Source: an uncultured Collinsella sp. (GTDB lineage: Bacteria > Actinomycetota > Coriobacteriia > Coriobacteriales > Coriobacteriaceae). From it: a DNA stretch of 22,067 bases. Positions 1-7,583 of the stretch are shown in pieces. The DNA is taken from NCBI GenBank assembly GCA_902492855.1, contig CABUMU010000017.1, positions 1 to 22,067 on the forward strand, in the 5' to 3' direction. The notes under the pieces were generated by a model, which did no database searches, was not told the DNA's origin, and saw nothing but the letters and a program-made list of their open reading frames with translations. Both the position numbers and the translations under genes were made by a program. Position 1 is the first letter of the stretch. Each line of letters starts with the position of its first letter.

Positions 1-48
1 TACCGCGCTGTGTTCGGTACCGAGACCGCTCAGAGCGAGGTGGAGTAA
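1..48 (+). CDS. C-terminal end of an upstream gene (partial), probably a hydrogenase subunit
   Basis: An open frame runs from the first base to a TAA at 46-48 and encodes only the last 15 residues (ending TAQSEVE). The stop lies 3 nt before the ATG of the hycE-like gene, so it is almost certainly cotranscribed with it. In formate hydrogenlyase operons the gene before hycE is a membrane subunit (HycD or a HyfE/F-type protein), and that is the likely identity here. The fragment is too short to show it by sequence. Confidence 0.55.
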   Translation, partial: YRAVFGTETAQSEVE

Positions 49-51
49 CGA

Positions 52-1824
52 ATGATTGAAACTGAGAACAAGGTGTATGCCCGTCGCTGCGAGAGCCATG
101 TCGAGGCCCTGCGCCGCGCCGTTCCGGGCTGCATCGAGAAGGTCGAGTGGCAGTGCGAGGACCAGCTGACGATCACCGTCAAGCAGGACAAGCTGCCCGA
201 GGCCGTCCACTACCTGTACTACGAGCGCTACGGCTGGATTCCCGTGATCATCGGCAACGATGAGCGCAGCCTGTGCGGCCGTTACGCCGTGTACTACGTC
301 ATCTCCATGGAGGGGGAGGACCCCGGCTGGGTTACCGTGCGTGCCGAGGTCGACCCCGCCAAGATGACGTTCCCGTCCGTGACGCCGTTCGTCCCCGCCT
401 GCGTGTGGGGCGAGCGCGAGCTGCGCGATATGTTCGGCCTGATTCCCGAGGGTCTGCCCGACCGCCGTCGCCTGGTGCTTCCCGACGATTGGCCCAGCGG
501 GCTGTACCCGTTGCGCAAGGATTCGATGGATTACCGCTTCCGCCCCGCCCCCGCGAGCGACATGGAAAACTACGAATTCTTGGCCGACACCAAGGGCAAG
601 GAGACCACGCTCGTCCCCATGGGACCGTTGCACATCACCTCCGACGAGCCCGGCCACTTCCGCCTGTTCGTTGAGGGCGAGACGATCGTCGATGCCGACT
701 ACCGTCTGTTCTACGTGCACCGCGGCATGGAGAAGGTCGCCGAGACGCGCCTGAACTATGACGCCGTGACGTTCCTCGCCGACCGCATCTGCGGCATCTG
801 CGGCTGCGCCCACTCGGTGGCCTATGCCGAGGCCGTCGAGCGCGCCCAGGGCATTCATGTCCCGCCGCGTGCCCAGTACATCCGCGCCATCATGCTCGAG
901 GTCGAGCGTCTGCACTCACACCTGCTCAATATTGGCCTCGCATCGCACTACACCGGCTTCGACTCCGGCTTCCAGCAGTTCTTCCGCGTCCGCGAGAAGT
1001 CCATGGACCTGGCCGAGAAGCTCTCCGGTCACCGCAAGACCTACGGCCTCAACGTGATCGGCGGCGTGCGTCGCGACATTTTGGCCGAGCAGAAGCTCTC
1101 CACGCTCACGACCATCCACCAGCTGCGCTCCGAGGTTCAGGAGCTCGTCGACGTCTTGCTCTCCACGCCCAACTTTATTGAGCGTACGAGTGGCATCGGC
1201 ATCTTGGACCGCAAGATCGCACGCGACTTCTCGCCGGTCGGCCCGCTCATGCGTGGCTCGGGCTATGCCCGCGACGTGCGCTTTGACCATCCCTTCGACG
1301 GCTACGCCGATCCGGACGTTCAAAAGATGCACGCCGCCACGGCTGACACCTGCGATGCCTTCGGCCGTACCGCCGTCCGCATCCAGGAGGTCTACGATTC
1401 GATCGACATGATCGAGACCATGCTCGAGAACTGCCCGTCGGGCCCCATCCTCACCACGGATTGGGAGTACACCCCGCACAAGTACGCAATCGGCGCCACC
1501 GAGGCGCCGCGCGGCGAGGACGTGCACTGGGCCATGCTCGGCAATAACCAGAAGTGCTACCGCTGGCGCGCCAAGGCCGCCACGTACAGCAACTGGCCGG
1601 TCCTGCGCTACATGTTCCGCGGCAACACCGTGGGCGACGCGGCGCTGATCGTCGGCTCGCTCGACCCGTGCTACTCCTGCACCGACCGCGTGACGGTGAC
1701 CGATGTCGCCGCCAAGCGCGACCATGTGCTCGACAAGGAACAGTTCGAGAACGTCTGGCGCGACAAGTCGCCGCTTGCGGGCGAGGGCACCATGGCCGCT
1801 CCGCTCGATGAGGAGGCGCTCTAA
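52..1824 (+). CDS. hycE: Formate hydrogenlyase [NiFe] hydrogenase large subunit, HycE-like (NuoC/NuoD fusion)
   Basis: This is the catalytic subunit of a group 4 (formate hydrogenlyase type) membrane-associated hydrogenase that reduces protons to H2 on the cytoplasmic side. The 590-residue protein is a fusion. The NuoC-like 30 kDa domain (about 1-170) carries the signature ERELRDMFGL at 121-130. The NuoD-like domain (about 185-590) carries the NiFe site. The four nickel-iron cysteines are visible as RICGIC (C247, C250) and DPCYSC (C540, C543). After DPCYSCTDR the chain continues for 44 residues. E. coli HycE has a comparable C-terminal tail that HycI removes after the Arg of the same motif, so this looks like a processed precursor, and a HycI-like protease is encoded in the same operon. 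The start follows the upstream stop by 3 nt, with a GGTGGAG Shine-Dalgarno sequence. Length is close to E. coli HycE (569). Group 4 identity is firm; the exact subgroup (Hyc versus Hyf) is inferred. Confidence 0.95.
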   Translation: MIETENKVYARRCESHVEALRRAVPGCIEKVEWQCEDQLTITVKQDKLPEAVHYLYYERYGWIPVIIGNDERSLCGRYAVYYVISMEGEDPGWVTVRAEVDPAKMTFPSVTPFVPACVWGERELRDMFGLIPEGLPDRRRLVLPDDWPSGLYPLRKDSMDYRFRPAPASDMENYEFLADTKGKETTLVPMGPLHITSDEPGHFRLFVEGETIVDADYRLFYVHRGMEKVAETRLNYDAVTFLADRICGICGCAHSVAYAEAVERAQGIHVPPRAQYIRAIMLEVERLHSHLLNIGLASHYTGFDSGFQQFFRVREKSMDLAEKLSGHRKTYGLNVIGGVRRDILAEQKLSTLTTIHQLRSEVQELVDVLLSTPNFIERTSGIGILDRKIARDFSPVGPLMRGSGYARDVRFDHPFDGYADPDVQKMHAATADTCDAFGRTAVRIQEVYDSIDMIETMLENCPSGPILTTDWEYTPHKYAIGATEAPRGEDVHWAMLGNNQKCYRWRAKAATYSNWPVLRYMFRGNTVGDAALIVGSLDPCYSCTDRVTVTDVAAKRDHVLDKEQFENVWRDKSPLAGEGTMAAPLDEEAL

Positions 1825-1825
1825 T

Positions 1826-2542
1826 ATGCTGAAGCTTTGGAAGGTCAACGCCAAGGCCGGCGACGCGACGGTCAAGTACCCGTTTGCGCCGTTCCCCACC
1901 AATAAGGACATGCGCGGCAAGCCCGAGCACAACGCCGAGCTCTGCATCGCCTGCGGTGCCTGCGGCGTGGCGTGCCCGGCCGATGCCATTCGCATGGACA
2001 CCGACCTTGCGGCCGATACCATCACCTGGTCGATCGACTACGGCCGCTGCATCTTTTGCGGCCGCTGCGAGGAGGCCTGCCCCATGGAGGCCATCAAGCT
2101 CACCGAGGAGTTTGAGCTGGCCGTCATGAGCAAGGACGACCTCACCAGCAAGAGCGTCTATACGCTCGAGCACTGCTCGCGTTGCGGCAAGCCGTTTGCC
2201 CCGCACAAGGAGATCGACTACGCCAAGCGCCTGCTGCAAAAGGCCGGCGGCATGGAGGCCGAGCAGGCCGCCCGTACCGTCGGTATGTGCCAGGAGTGCA
2301 AGCGCGAGCTCGATGCCCTGCGCGCCGCTTCGGCCGTAAAGACCGGCAACGCGCACGGCATGGCTGCCAACGAGACGCTTGCGTCCGGTGAGCCTCAGGG
2401 CCCCGGCATGGAGTATCTGGGCGGCCATGGCGTGAACCCGGAGTATATCGACCGCGAGCTCAACCCCGATGCGCCCGAGATTCCCGCCGGTCCGGCGCCG
2501 GTCGAGGGCATCATCATGGATTTTGAAACGAAGGAGGAGTAA
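1826..2542 (+). CDS. hycF: Formate hydrogenlyase 4Fe-4S electron-transfer subunit, HycF-like
   Basis: This polyferredoxin subunit (NuoI homologue) carries electrons from the formate dehydrogenase side to the hydrogenase small subunit. The 238-residue protein has two classic 4Fe-4S motifs, CIACGACGVACP (C40-C50) and CIFCGRCEEACP (C75-C85). Two further cysteine pairs, CSRC (117-120) and CQEC (155-158), form a zinc-ribbon or rubredoxin-like element of the kind seen in HycF proteins. Residues from about 165 form a Gly/Pro/Glu-rich tail without obvious domains. The frame is open further upstream, but the ATG at 1826 lies 1 nt after the hycE stop and has GAGGAGG about 8 nt upstream, so it is the likely start. 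The gene is in the hydrogenase operon, 2 nt from the next gene. Confidence 0.93.
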   Translation: MLKLWKVNAKAGDATVKYPFAPFPTNKDMRGKPEHNAELCIACGACGVACPADAIRMDTDLAADTITWSIDYGRCIFCGRCEEACPMEAIKLTEEFELAVMSKDDLTSKSVYTLEHCSRCGKPFAPHKEIDYAKRLLQKAGGMEAEQAARTVGMCQECKRELDALRAASAVKTGNAHGMAANETLASGEPQGPGMEYLGGHGVNPEYIDRELNPDAPEIPAGPAPVEGIIMDFETKEE

Positions 2543-2544
2543 CC

Positions 2545-3327
2545 ATGGCCGAACCCACGCTTTTGCCCGAGCGGCTTCAGTACCGCCCGACCAAGATCGA
2601 GCTCGACGAGAGCATCGAGAAGGCCAAGGCGACCCTTCTTAAGAAGATCAAGCGCTCGGTGTACGTCTACCGCGTTGACTGTGGCGGCTGCAACGGCTGC
2701 GAGATCGAGATCTTCGGTTCCATCACGCCCGTCTTTGACGTCGAGCGCTTTGGCATCAAGGTCGTGCCCTCGCCCCGTCACGCCGATGTGCTGCTGTACA
2801 CCGGCGCCGTGACGCGTGCCATGCGCATGCCGGCCCTGCGCGCCTTTGAGGCCGCACCCGATCCCAAGATCGTGGTGTCCTATGGCGCGTGCGGCTGCAC
2901 CGGCGGAATCTTCTACGACAACTACTGCGTCTGGGGCGGCACGGACAAGATCTTGCCGGTCGACGTCTACATCCCCGGCTGCCCGCCCAGCCCCGCGCAG
3001 ACCGTCTACGGCTTTGCCATGGCGCTCGGTCTGCTGGACCAAAAGCTCCATACCGAGACCACGGTGGAGGCCGCCGGCGAGCAGGCCGATATCCTGCACC
3101 CCGGCGTGCCGTACAAGCTGCGCGTGGCCATCGAGCGCGAGGCTCGCGCCATGAGCGGCTACCGTTACGGCCGCGATTTGGCCAACGGGTTTATGGACAC
3201 GCTCGCAGGGGCGCCCAAGGGCGATATCCGCGGTGCCATGGCGCTGCTCATCGACAAGCAGGACGATCCGCGCCGCGTCGAGGTGTACTCGGCGCTGCAG
3301 GATCTGGTGCTGGCCGGAGGTCGCTAG
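2545..3327 (+). CDS. hycG: Formate hydrogenlyase [NiFe] hydrogenase small subunit, HycG-like (NuoB family)
   Basis: This small subunit holds the proximal 4Fe-4S cluster that feeds electrons to the NiFe site of HycE. The 260-residue protein shows the NuoB/HycG cysteine pattern: DCGGCNGCEIE (C46, C49, C52), GACGCTGG (C116, C118) and PGCPPSP (C146). There is no Tat signal peptide, as expected for cytoplasmic-facing group 4 hydrogenases and unlike periplasmic uptake enzymes. The ATG lies 2 nt after the hycF stop with GAAGGAGGAG as ribosome binding site. The C-terminal portion (about 175-260) is longer than the NuoB core and resembles the HycG tail. Confidence 0.94.
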   Translation: MAEPTLLPERLQYRPTKIELDESIEKAKATLLKKIKRSVYVYRVDCGGCNGCEIEIFGSITPVFDVERFGIKVVPSPRHADVLLYTGAVTRAMRMPALRAFEAAPDPKIVVSYGACGCTGGIFYDNYCVWGGTDKILPVDVYIPGCPPSPAQTVYGFAMALGLLDQKLHTETTVEAAGEQADILHPGVPYKLRVAIEREARAMSGYRYGRDLANGFMDTLAGAPKGDIRGAMALLIDKQDDPRRVEVYSALQDLVLAGGR

Positions 3328-3909
3328 ATGGAGCTCACGGACCGCTCTGGTTACTTTGCGGGCCCCGGTATGCTCGGCGGCTCTTTTGGCGATGCTTCGC
3401 GCGCAAGCGACGAGGCCGCCGAGGGCGTCGCCGACCCCTGCCTGGGCCACGCGCCCGACCAGGTGGTCTTCTACGAGCTCACGCGTAAGTTTGTGGAGAC
3501 CGAGGAAGACGTTCCCCAGGAGGCCTGCGACGTGCTGTACTACACGCTCGCCGTGGGCCACCACACCGGCGTGCTCGATTGCTTTGAGCCGCGCCTTTCG
3601 GTGCCGGTGGATGTGTTCTATACGCTTATCGACGCGCTGCCGGAGGGGGAGGCCAAAACCAAGTTCGAGGCCATCCGCTCCTTTGGTGAGTGCCAGCTCG
3701 ACAAGGCGGCGGTGCCGTCGCTGCTCGAGGCCTGCGATGCGTTGCTCGACGAGCGTGGTTTTCGCGGTTCTGCCAAGGCCGGCATCTCGGTGTTCGACGA
3801 CGACTTTGGCCTGCATGCCCAGCAGGTCGCGTTTCTGATGAAGTTCCGCGATCTGGTTGAGCGCGTGCGCGATGTGTCGGGCGTGTATCTGACGGGAAGG
3901 TTGCAGTAA
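3328..3909 (+). CDS. hycH: Formate hydrogenlyase maturation protein, HycH family, with N-terminal extension
   Basis: HycH proteins are needed for assembly of the large subunit of the formate hydrogenlyase hydrogenase; the biochemical role is not well defined. The 193-residue product matches the HycH family core from about residue 45: VVFYELTRKFVETEEDVP followed by LYYTLAVGHHTGVLDC resembles the N-terminus and the GHH(L/T)GV(I/L)DC motif of E. coli HycH (136 residues). The first 44 residues (Gly/Ala/Asp-rich, GPGMLGGSFGD) are extra relative to E. coli. No better start lies nearer the core, and the ATG directly abuts the hycG stop with CCGGAGG upstream. The stop overlaps the next start by one base (TAATG), indicating translational coupling to hycI. 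Confidence 0.88.
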   Translation: MELTDRSGYFAGPGMLGGSFGDASRASDEAAEGVADPCLGHAPDQVVFYELTRKFVETEEDVPQEACDVLYYTLAVGHHTGVLDCFEPRLSVPVDVFYTLIDALPEGEAKTKFEAIRSFGECQLDKAAVPSLLEACDALLDERGFRGSAKAGISVFDDDFGLHAQQVAFLMKFRDLVERVRDVSGVYLTGRLQ

Positions 3910-4412
3910 TGGGTCGCGTTGTGGATGGTCGTGTGAACGGCGCCCCGTTTGCGGGCATCGTGCTCACGGCGGGAAGCGTGCTGCGTGCCGACGATGCCGC
4001 CGGCCCCGTGCTCTCCAAAAAGATGGAGGACGCGCCGCTTGCCGGCTGGTACACCATCGATGGCGGTCAGACGCCCGAGGATGACATCATCGAGGTCAAG
4101 CGCGAGCGTCCGCCGCGTTTGGTTTTGGTCGATGCCGCCGACATGGCGCTGCCCGTCGGGTCCATCCGCTTGCTCGACAAACGCGACGTGGCCCGCAAGT
4201 CGATGTTCACCACGCATTCGCTTCCTTTGTCGATTCTGATCGAGGAAATCGAGCAATCGTGCGAAGATATCGTCTTCATAGGGATTCAGCCGGGCGACAC
4301 GGAGTTCTACAACCCTATGTCCCCGGAGGTCTTTGACGCCGTCGACGCCGTGTACGACGCCGTGGCCGCCAACGACTTTTCCCACTTTGTCCGCTTGGGA
4401 CAAGAGCAATAG
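3909..4412 (+). CDS. hycI: Hydrogenase 3-type maturation endopeptidase, HycI-like
   Basis: This nickel-sensing aspartic-type endopeptidase (HycI/HybD family) removes the C-terminal tail of the hydrogenase large subunit after nickel insertion. The 167-residue protein shows the family landmarks: LTAGSVLRADDAAGP at 19-33, with D29 aligning to the nickel-binding Asp16 of E. coli HycI; LVLVDAADM (D75, aligning to Asp62); and TTHSLPL (H103, aligning to His90). The family's usual GN-x4-DDG motif here reads GSVLRADDA, so the Asn and the Gly after DD are replaced. About 12 extra residues precede the first strand. The gene overlaps the hycH stop by one base. The matching substrate, a HycE with a 44-residue tail after DPCYSCTDR, is in the same operon. 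Confidence 0.9.
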   Translation: MGRVVDGRVNGAPFAGIVLTAGSVLRADDAAGPVLSKKMEDAPLAGWYTIDGGQTPEDDIIEVKRERPPRLVLVDAADMALPVGSIRLLDKRDVARKSMFTTHSLPLSILIEEIEQSCEDIVFIGIQPGDTEFYNPMSPEVFDAVDAVYDAVAANDFSHFVRLGQEQ

Positions 4413-4451
4413 GAGCGCTTGTCCCTGCTGATTAGGAAAGAAGTGATTGAC

Positions 4452-5291
4452 ATGGCAGATTCCAAGGCGGAGTACCCCGCTCCCGATTGCCTGGCGCCCG
4501 CCGCGATCGAGGCCAAGACCGAGGCCGCCGGCGTGACCAAGGCCAACCTGCCGGTCGCAAAGGCCTTTGTTTTGGCGATGTTCGCTGGTGCGTTCATTGC
4601 CTTCGGCGGCCTGTTCTTTACCGTGTTCTTGAGCGATAGCACGCTGGGCTGGGGCGCCCAGCGCGTCGTGGGCGGCCTGTGCTTTTGCCTGGGCCTGGTG
4701 CTCGTGCTGGTGTGCGGCGCCGAACTGTTCACCGGCAACTCGCTTATGGTCTGCGCGCTCAAGAGCAAAAAGATCACCCTGGCTCAGATGCTCAAGGCAT
4801 GGCTCGTCGTGTGGGTCGGCAATTTTGTCGGTGCTCTGTTCATCGTCTTTTTGGTGTACATGGCCGGCATTTACAAGCTCAACGGCGAGGCGGTCGCCAA
4901 CTCCATGGTGAGCGTCGCCGCCGGCAAGGTGACGATCGACTGGGTGACGATCTTCTTCCGTGGCATCCTGTGCAACATCTTTGTGTGTCTGGCCGTGTGG
5001 ATCGGTACCGCCGGCAAGACCGTGGTCGATAAGGTTGTGGGCATTCTGCTGCCGATCGCCGCCTTTGTGGCCTGCGGTTTTGAGCACTGCGTCGCCAACA
5101 TGTACTTTTTGCCCATGGGTGCCGTGATGCACGCGTGCGGCTATGGCGCCGACGTCGCCGGCGCCGATGCGCTCAACGCCGCGGGCATTGCGTTTAACCT
5201 GTCCGCTGCCACGCTGGGCAACATCGTGGGCGGCGCGGTTCTGGTCGCGCTCGGCTACTGGTTTATCTACGCCAAGAAGTCCGAGGCATAA
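4452..5291 (+). CDS. focA: Formate/nitrite transporter family channel, FocA/FdhC-like
   Basis: This pentameric inner-membrane channel probably moves formate in or out of the cell, supplying the hydrogenlyase encoded immediately upstream. The 279-residue protein (E. coli FocA is 285) has six hydrophobic segments and FNT signatures: AELFTGNS at about 90-97 (omega-loop region), NFVGAL at 124-129, FRGILCNIFVCLAVW at 169-183 and FEHCVANMYFLPMG at 210-223. H212 corresponds to the conserved pore histidine and K159 to the conserved lysine of FocA. The frame opens earlier at a TTG (4419), but the ATG at 4452, with AGGAAAGAAGTG upstream, is better supported. A strong terminator follows at 5314-5349, so this is probably the last gene of the hydrogenase operon. 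Formate specificity is inferred from context. Confidence 0.93.
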   Translation: MADSKAEYPAPDCLAPAAIEAKTEAAGVTKANLPVAKAFVLAMFAGAFIAFGGLFFTVFLSDSTLGWGAQRVVGGLCFCLGLVLVLVCGAELFTGNSLMVCALKSKKITLAQMLKAWLVVWVGNFVGALFIVFLVYMAGIYKLNGEAVANSMVSVAAGKVTIDWVTIFFRGILCNIFVCLAVWIGTAGKTVVDKVVGILLPIAAFVACGFEHCVANMYFLPMGAVMHACGYGADVAGADALNAAGIAFNLSAATLGNIVGGAVLVALGYWFIYAKKSEA

Positions 5292-5313
5292 GGTACCGCC
5301 TGTTTGACGTTGG

Positions 5314-5349
5314 GCCTCCCGCGGGGCGTTGCCGTGCGGGAGGCTTTTT
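5314..5349 (+). terminator. Rho-independent terminator of the hyc-focA operon
   Basis: Perfect 9-bp stem GCCTCCCGC (5314-5322) and GCGGGAGGC (5336-5344), 13-nt loop, then five T. It lies 22 nt after the focA stop, and it also shows that the next gene does not start at the earlier in-frame ATG at 5348. Confidence 0.88.
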
Positions 5350-5413
5350 GGGTCTGGGGCTCGTTGCCGGGCTGTTGGCCTGTTGTGTTTGGCTGATGAA
5401 AGGGGTAATCGAG

Positions 5414-7531
5414 ATGGCATCTGCTGTGAAGCGTGACGGTCGCGCCGTGGTGACCACATGCGGGGGATGCTATGCCGATTGCGCCTTTGCGGCACGCGTT
5501 GAGGACGGTCGCGTGGTGGCCGAATTGCCGGTTGTGGGGCATCCGTGCACGGCGCGTGCCCTGTGCGCCCGCGGGCGGCATCGCCTGGACATGCCGTTTG
5601 ACGAGCGCGACCGGATTTTGCATCCCATGCGCCGACGAGCTGATGGCTCGGGGTTCGATGCGATTACCTGGGACGAGGCGTTTGCCCAGATTGCCGAGCG
5701 TCTATTGGGGATTGTTGACGAGCGCGGGCCTCGTGCGCTGGGCATGACGCTCGGCTTGCCCTCGTTCGACCGTTACTGGGCGTATCGCTTTATGCATGCG
5801 CTGGGCTCACCCAACGCGTACGGTGCCGACGGCGCCTGCGAGGTAAGCCGTCTCACCGGTTGGGAGCACAGCCTAGGCTACAGCCCCGCCTCCGACCTGG
5901 CGCATACCGATTGCATCATGTACCTGGGGCGTTCCATTGTCGATTCGTCGACGATGGGGGCCGTTGATGCGCTCAACGATGCCCGTCGCCGTGGGGCGAA
6001 GATTATCGTGGTTGACCCTCGGCGCAGCGGTTCGGCTGCGCTTGCCGACCGCTGGTTGCGCGTGCGCCCGGGCTGCGACCTGGCCTTGCTGCTGGGCATT
6101 GCGCATGTGCTCATTGCCGAGGACTTGTACGACCGTGAGTTTGTTGCCCGCTATACCACGGGTTTTGACGAGCTTGCGCAGGCGGCCCATGCTTGGACGC
6201 CCGAGTGGGCCGAGTCGATGTGCGACGTGCCTGCCGCAGAGATTGTCGCGACTGCGCGAGATTTGGCTGCCGCGGCGCCTGCTGCGGTGGTGGACGCTGG
6301 CTTTCATGGTGGCATCGGTATCGCGTATGCCAATAGCACCCAGACCGCGCGCGCTATCTGCTTGGTCGATGTGCTGCTGGGCTGTATCGGACACGCGGGC
6401 GGTGCGCTCAACCCGCCCACGCCGCTTGTGTTGGGCGACCTCGATCCCGCACGCTTTGCGACGCCGCCGGTACCGCGCGGGCCCAAGCTGGGGTCCGAGC
6501 GCTATCCACTGGTCGATCCGGTGCGCGGCCTGTGCACGACCATCGGTCAGTCGATTCTTGCTGGCGATTTGCGTGGACTCATCGTCTATGCCAGTAACCC
6601 CGGTGCGGGCTATGGCAATGCGCAGGCTTGGTTGGGTATTTTGCAGCAGCTTGACCTGCTCGTGACGATTGATATTCGCTGGTCCGAGACAGCGCGCGCT
6701 TCTGACTTCGTGCTGCCCGACGTGACGTATCTGGAGGCCGACCGCGGTGTGGGCACAGTCGTGGGCGCCAATGATTCGCGCGTGTTCTACCGCAACGCCG
6801 TGCTGCCCGTGTTACATGACGACACGTGTTCCGGTCGGGAGATCTTTGTCGGTCTGGCGCAGGCGTGTGGCGTTGGCGAGTACTTCCGGTTTACGTCTGA
6901 CGATCTGGCGGCTGCCCAGGTGGCACCGTTTGGGATCGATCTGGACGAGCTCAAGGAACGCGGCTGGGCCGACACGGGCGTTGCACTGCCGTCGCGTACG
7001 GGCGAGCCGGTGATTCCCTTGAACGGTGGCAGGATCGCGCTAGCAAGCGACGTGTGGGGCCGAACCGGTCTGGGCCGCGTCCTCGGTTGGATCGCGCCCA
7101 TGGTGGAGCCCGGCCCGGGGATGTTTCGCCTCATTAGTGGCAACCGTCCCTTTGAGTCGCACACCTCGCGCAGGCTTGCGGTTCAAGGTGCCGCCGAGGC
7201 TGGATCGGACCTGGATGCCGTGCAGATGAATGCCGATGCTGCTGCGCACATGGGCATCGCCGACGGCGAGATCGTCGAGCTCGTGAGCGATATGGGCCGC
7301 GACCGCGTGCGCGTGGAGACGACGCCGTATCTGCATCCGACGTGTATCTTCACGTCGGCCGCTCCCGGTGGGCGTTCGTTTGGCGCCGGCGCGGATGGCG
7401 CCCAAGCGCTCGGCGTTGGCCCGCTCGACCACACGCCGCTGCGTTGGGACTCGTTGACGGGTGCCGCGCTCACCCAGGAAAACGCCGTTCGCGTGGAAAA
7501 GATTGTCGCGCGCGGGGATAATGACGAGTAA
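5414..7531 (+). CDS. Molybdopterin (DMSO reductase superfamily) oxidoreductase catalytic subunit, substrate unknown
   Basis: This is a 705-residue bis-MGD molybdenum (or tungsten) enzyme. The N-terminal 4Fe-4S binding domain has C16, C19, C23 and C51 (CGGCYADC ... LCARGRH). The Mo-bis-PGD core includes GADGACEVSRLTGW, in which C142 occupies the Mo-ligand position. The C-terminal dinucleotide-binding domain begins near 560 and ends with sequences such as SGNRPFESHTSRR. There is no Tat signal, so it is probably cytoplasmic. The Mo ligand is Cys rather than selenocysteine, and the residue after it is Glu rather than the His found in formate dehydrogenases (Sec140-His141 in FdhH). A sulfur-compound, N/S-oxide or other reductase is therefore as likely as formate dehydrogenase. 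No partner Fe-S or membrane subunit is adjacent. The frame is open from 5348, but that ATG overlaps a terminator; the ATG at 5414 has AAAGGGG 7-12 nt upstream. Superfamily is certain, function is not. Confidence 0.88.
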   Translation: MASAVKRDGRAVVTTCGGCYADCAFAARVEDGRVVAELPVVGHPCTARALCARGRHRLDMPFDERDRILHPMRRRADGSGFDAITWDEAFAQIAERLLGIVDERGPRALGMTLGLPSFDRYWAYRFMHALGSPNAYGADGACEVSRLTGWEHSLGYSPASDLAHTDCIMYLGRSIVDSSTMGAVDALNDARRRGAKIIVVDPRRSGSAALADRWLRVRPGCDLALLLGIAHVLIAEDLYDREFVARYTTGFDELAQAAHAWTPEWAESMCDVPAAEIVATARDLAAAAPAAVVDAGFHGGIGIAYANSTQTARAICLVDVLLGCIGHAGGALNPPTPLVLGDLDPARFATPPVPRGPKLGSERYPLVDPVRGLCTTIGQSILAGDLRGLIVYASNPGAGYGNAQAWLGILQQLDLLVTIDIRWSETARASDFVLPDVTYLEADRGVGTVVGANDSRVFYRNAVLPVLHDDTCSGREIFVGLAQACGVGEYFRFTSDDLAAAQVAPFGIDLDELKERGWADTGVALPSRTGEPVIPLNGGRIALASDVWGRTGLGRVLGWIAPMVEPGPGMFRLISGNRPFESHTSRRLAVQGAAEAGSDLDAVQMNADAAAHMGIADGEIVELVSDMGRDRVRVETTPYLHPTCIFTSAAPGGRSFGAGADGAQALGVGPLDHTPLRWDSLTGAALTQENAVRVEKIVARGDNDE

Positions 7532-7583
7532 TTGACTCAGCTGATGCATTCGACCGATCCACGTTTCTTTTGAAAGGCTGCAC

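Noticed and set aside
5348..5413. Upstream start for the molybdopterin oxidoreductase giving a hydrophobic leader that resembles a signal peptide
   Set aside because: The ATG overlaps the focA terminator and has no ribosome binding site; the segment lacks a Tat twin-arginine motif. ATG 5414 is better.
3618..5495. 625-codon minus-strand frame spanning hycH to the Mo enzyme
   Set aside because: It crosses three well-supported + strand genes and a terminator, has biased His/Gln/Arg composition and no motif.
5414..7531. Possibility that this gene is the Sec-containing formate dehydrogenase served by selABC
   Set aside because: The Mo-ligand codon is TGC (Cys142) and the frame has no internal TGA.
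7532..7583. TTGACT as a -35 box for selA
   Set aside because: No acceptable -10 hexamer is found 16-18 nt downstream; the gene may be read through from the Mo enzyme or use an unrecognised promoter.
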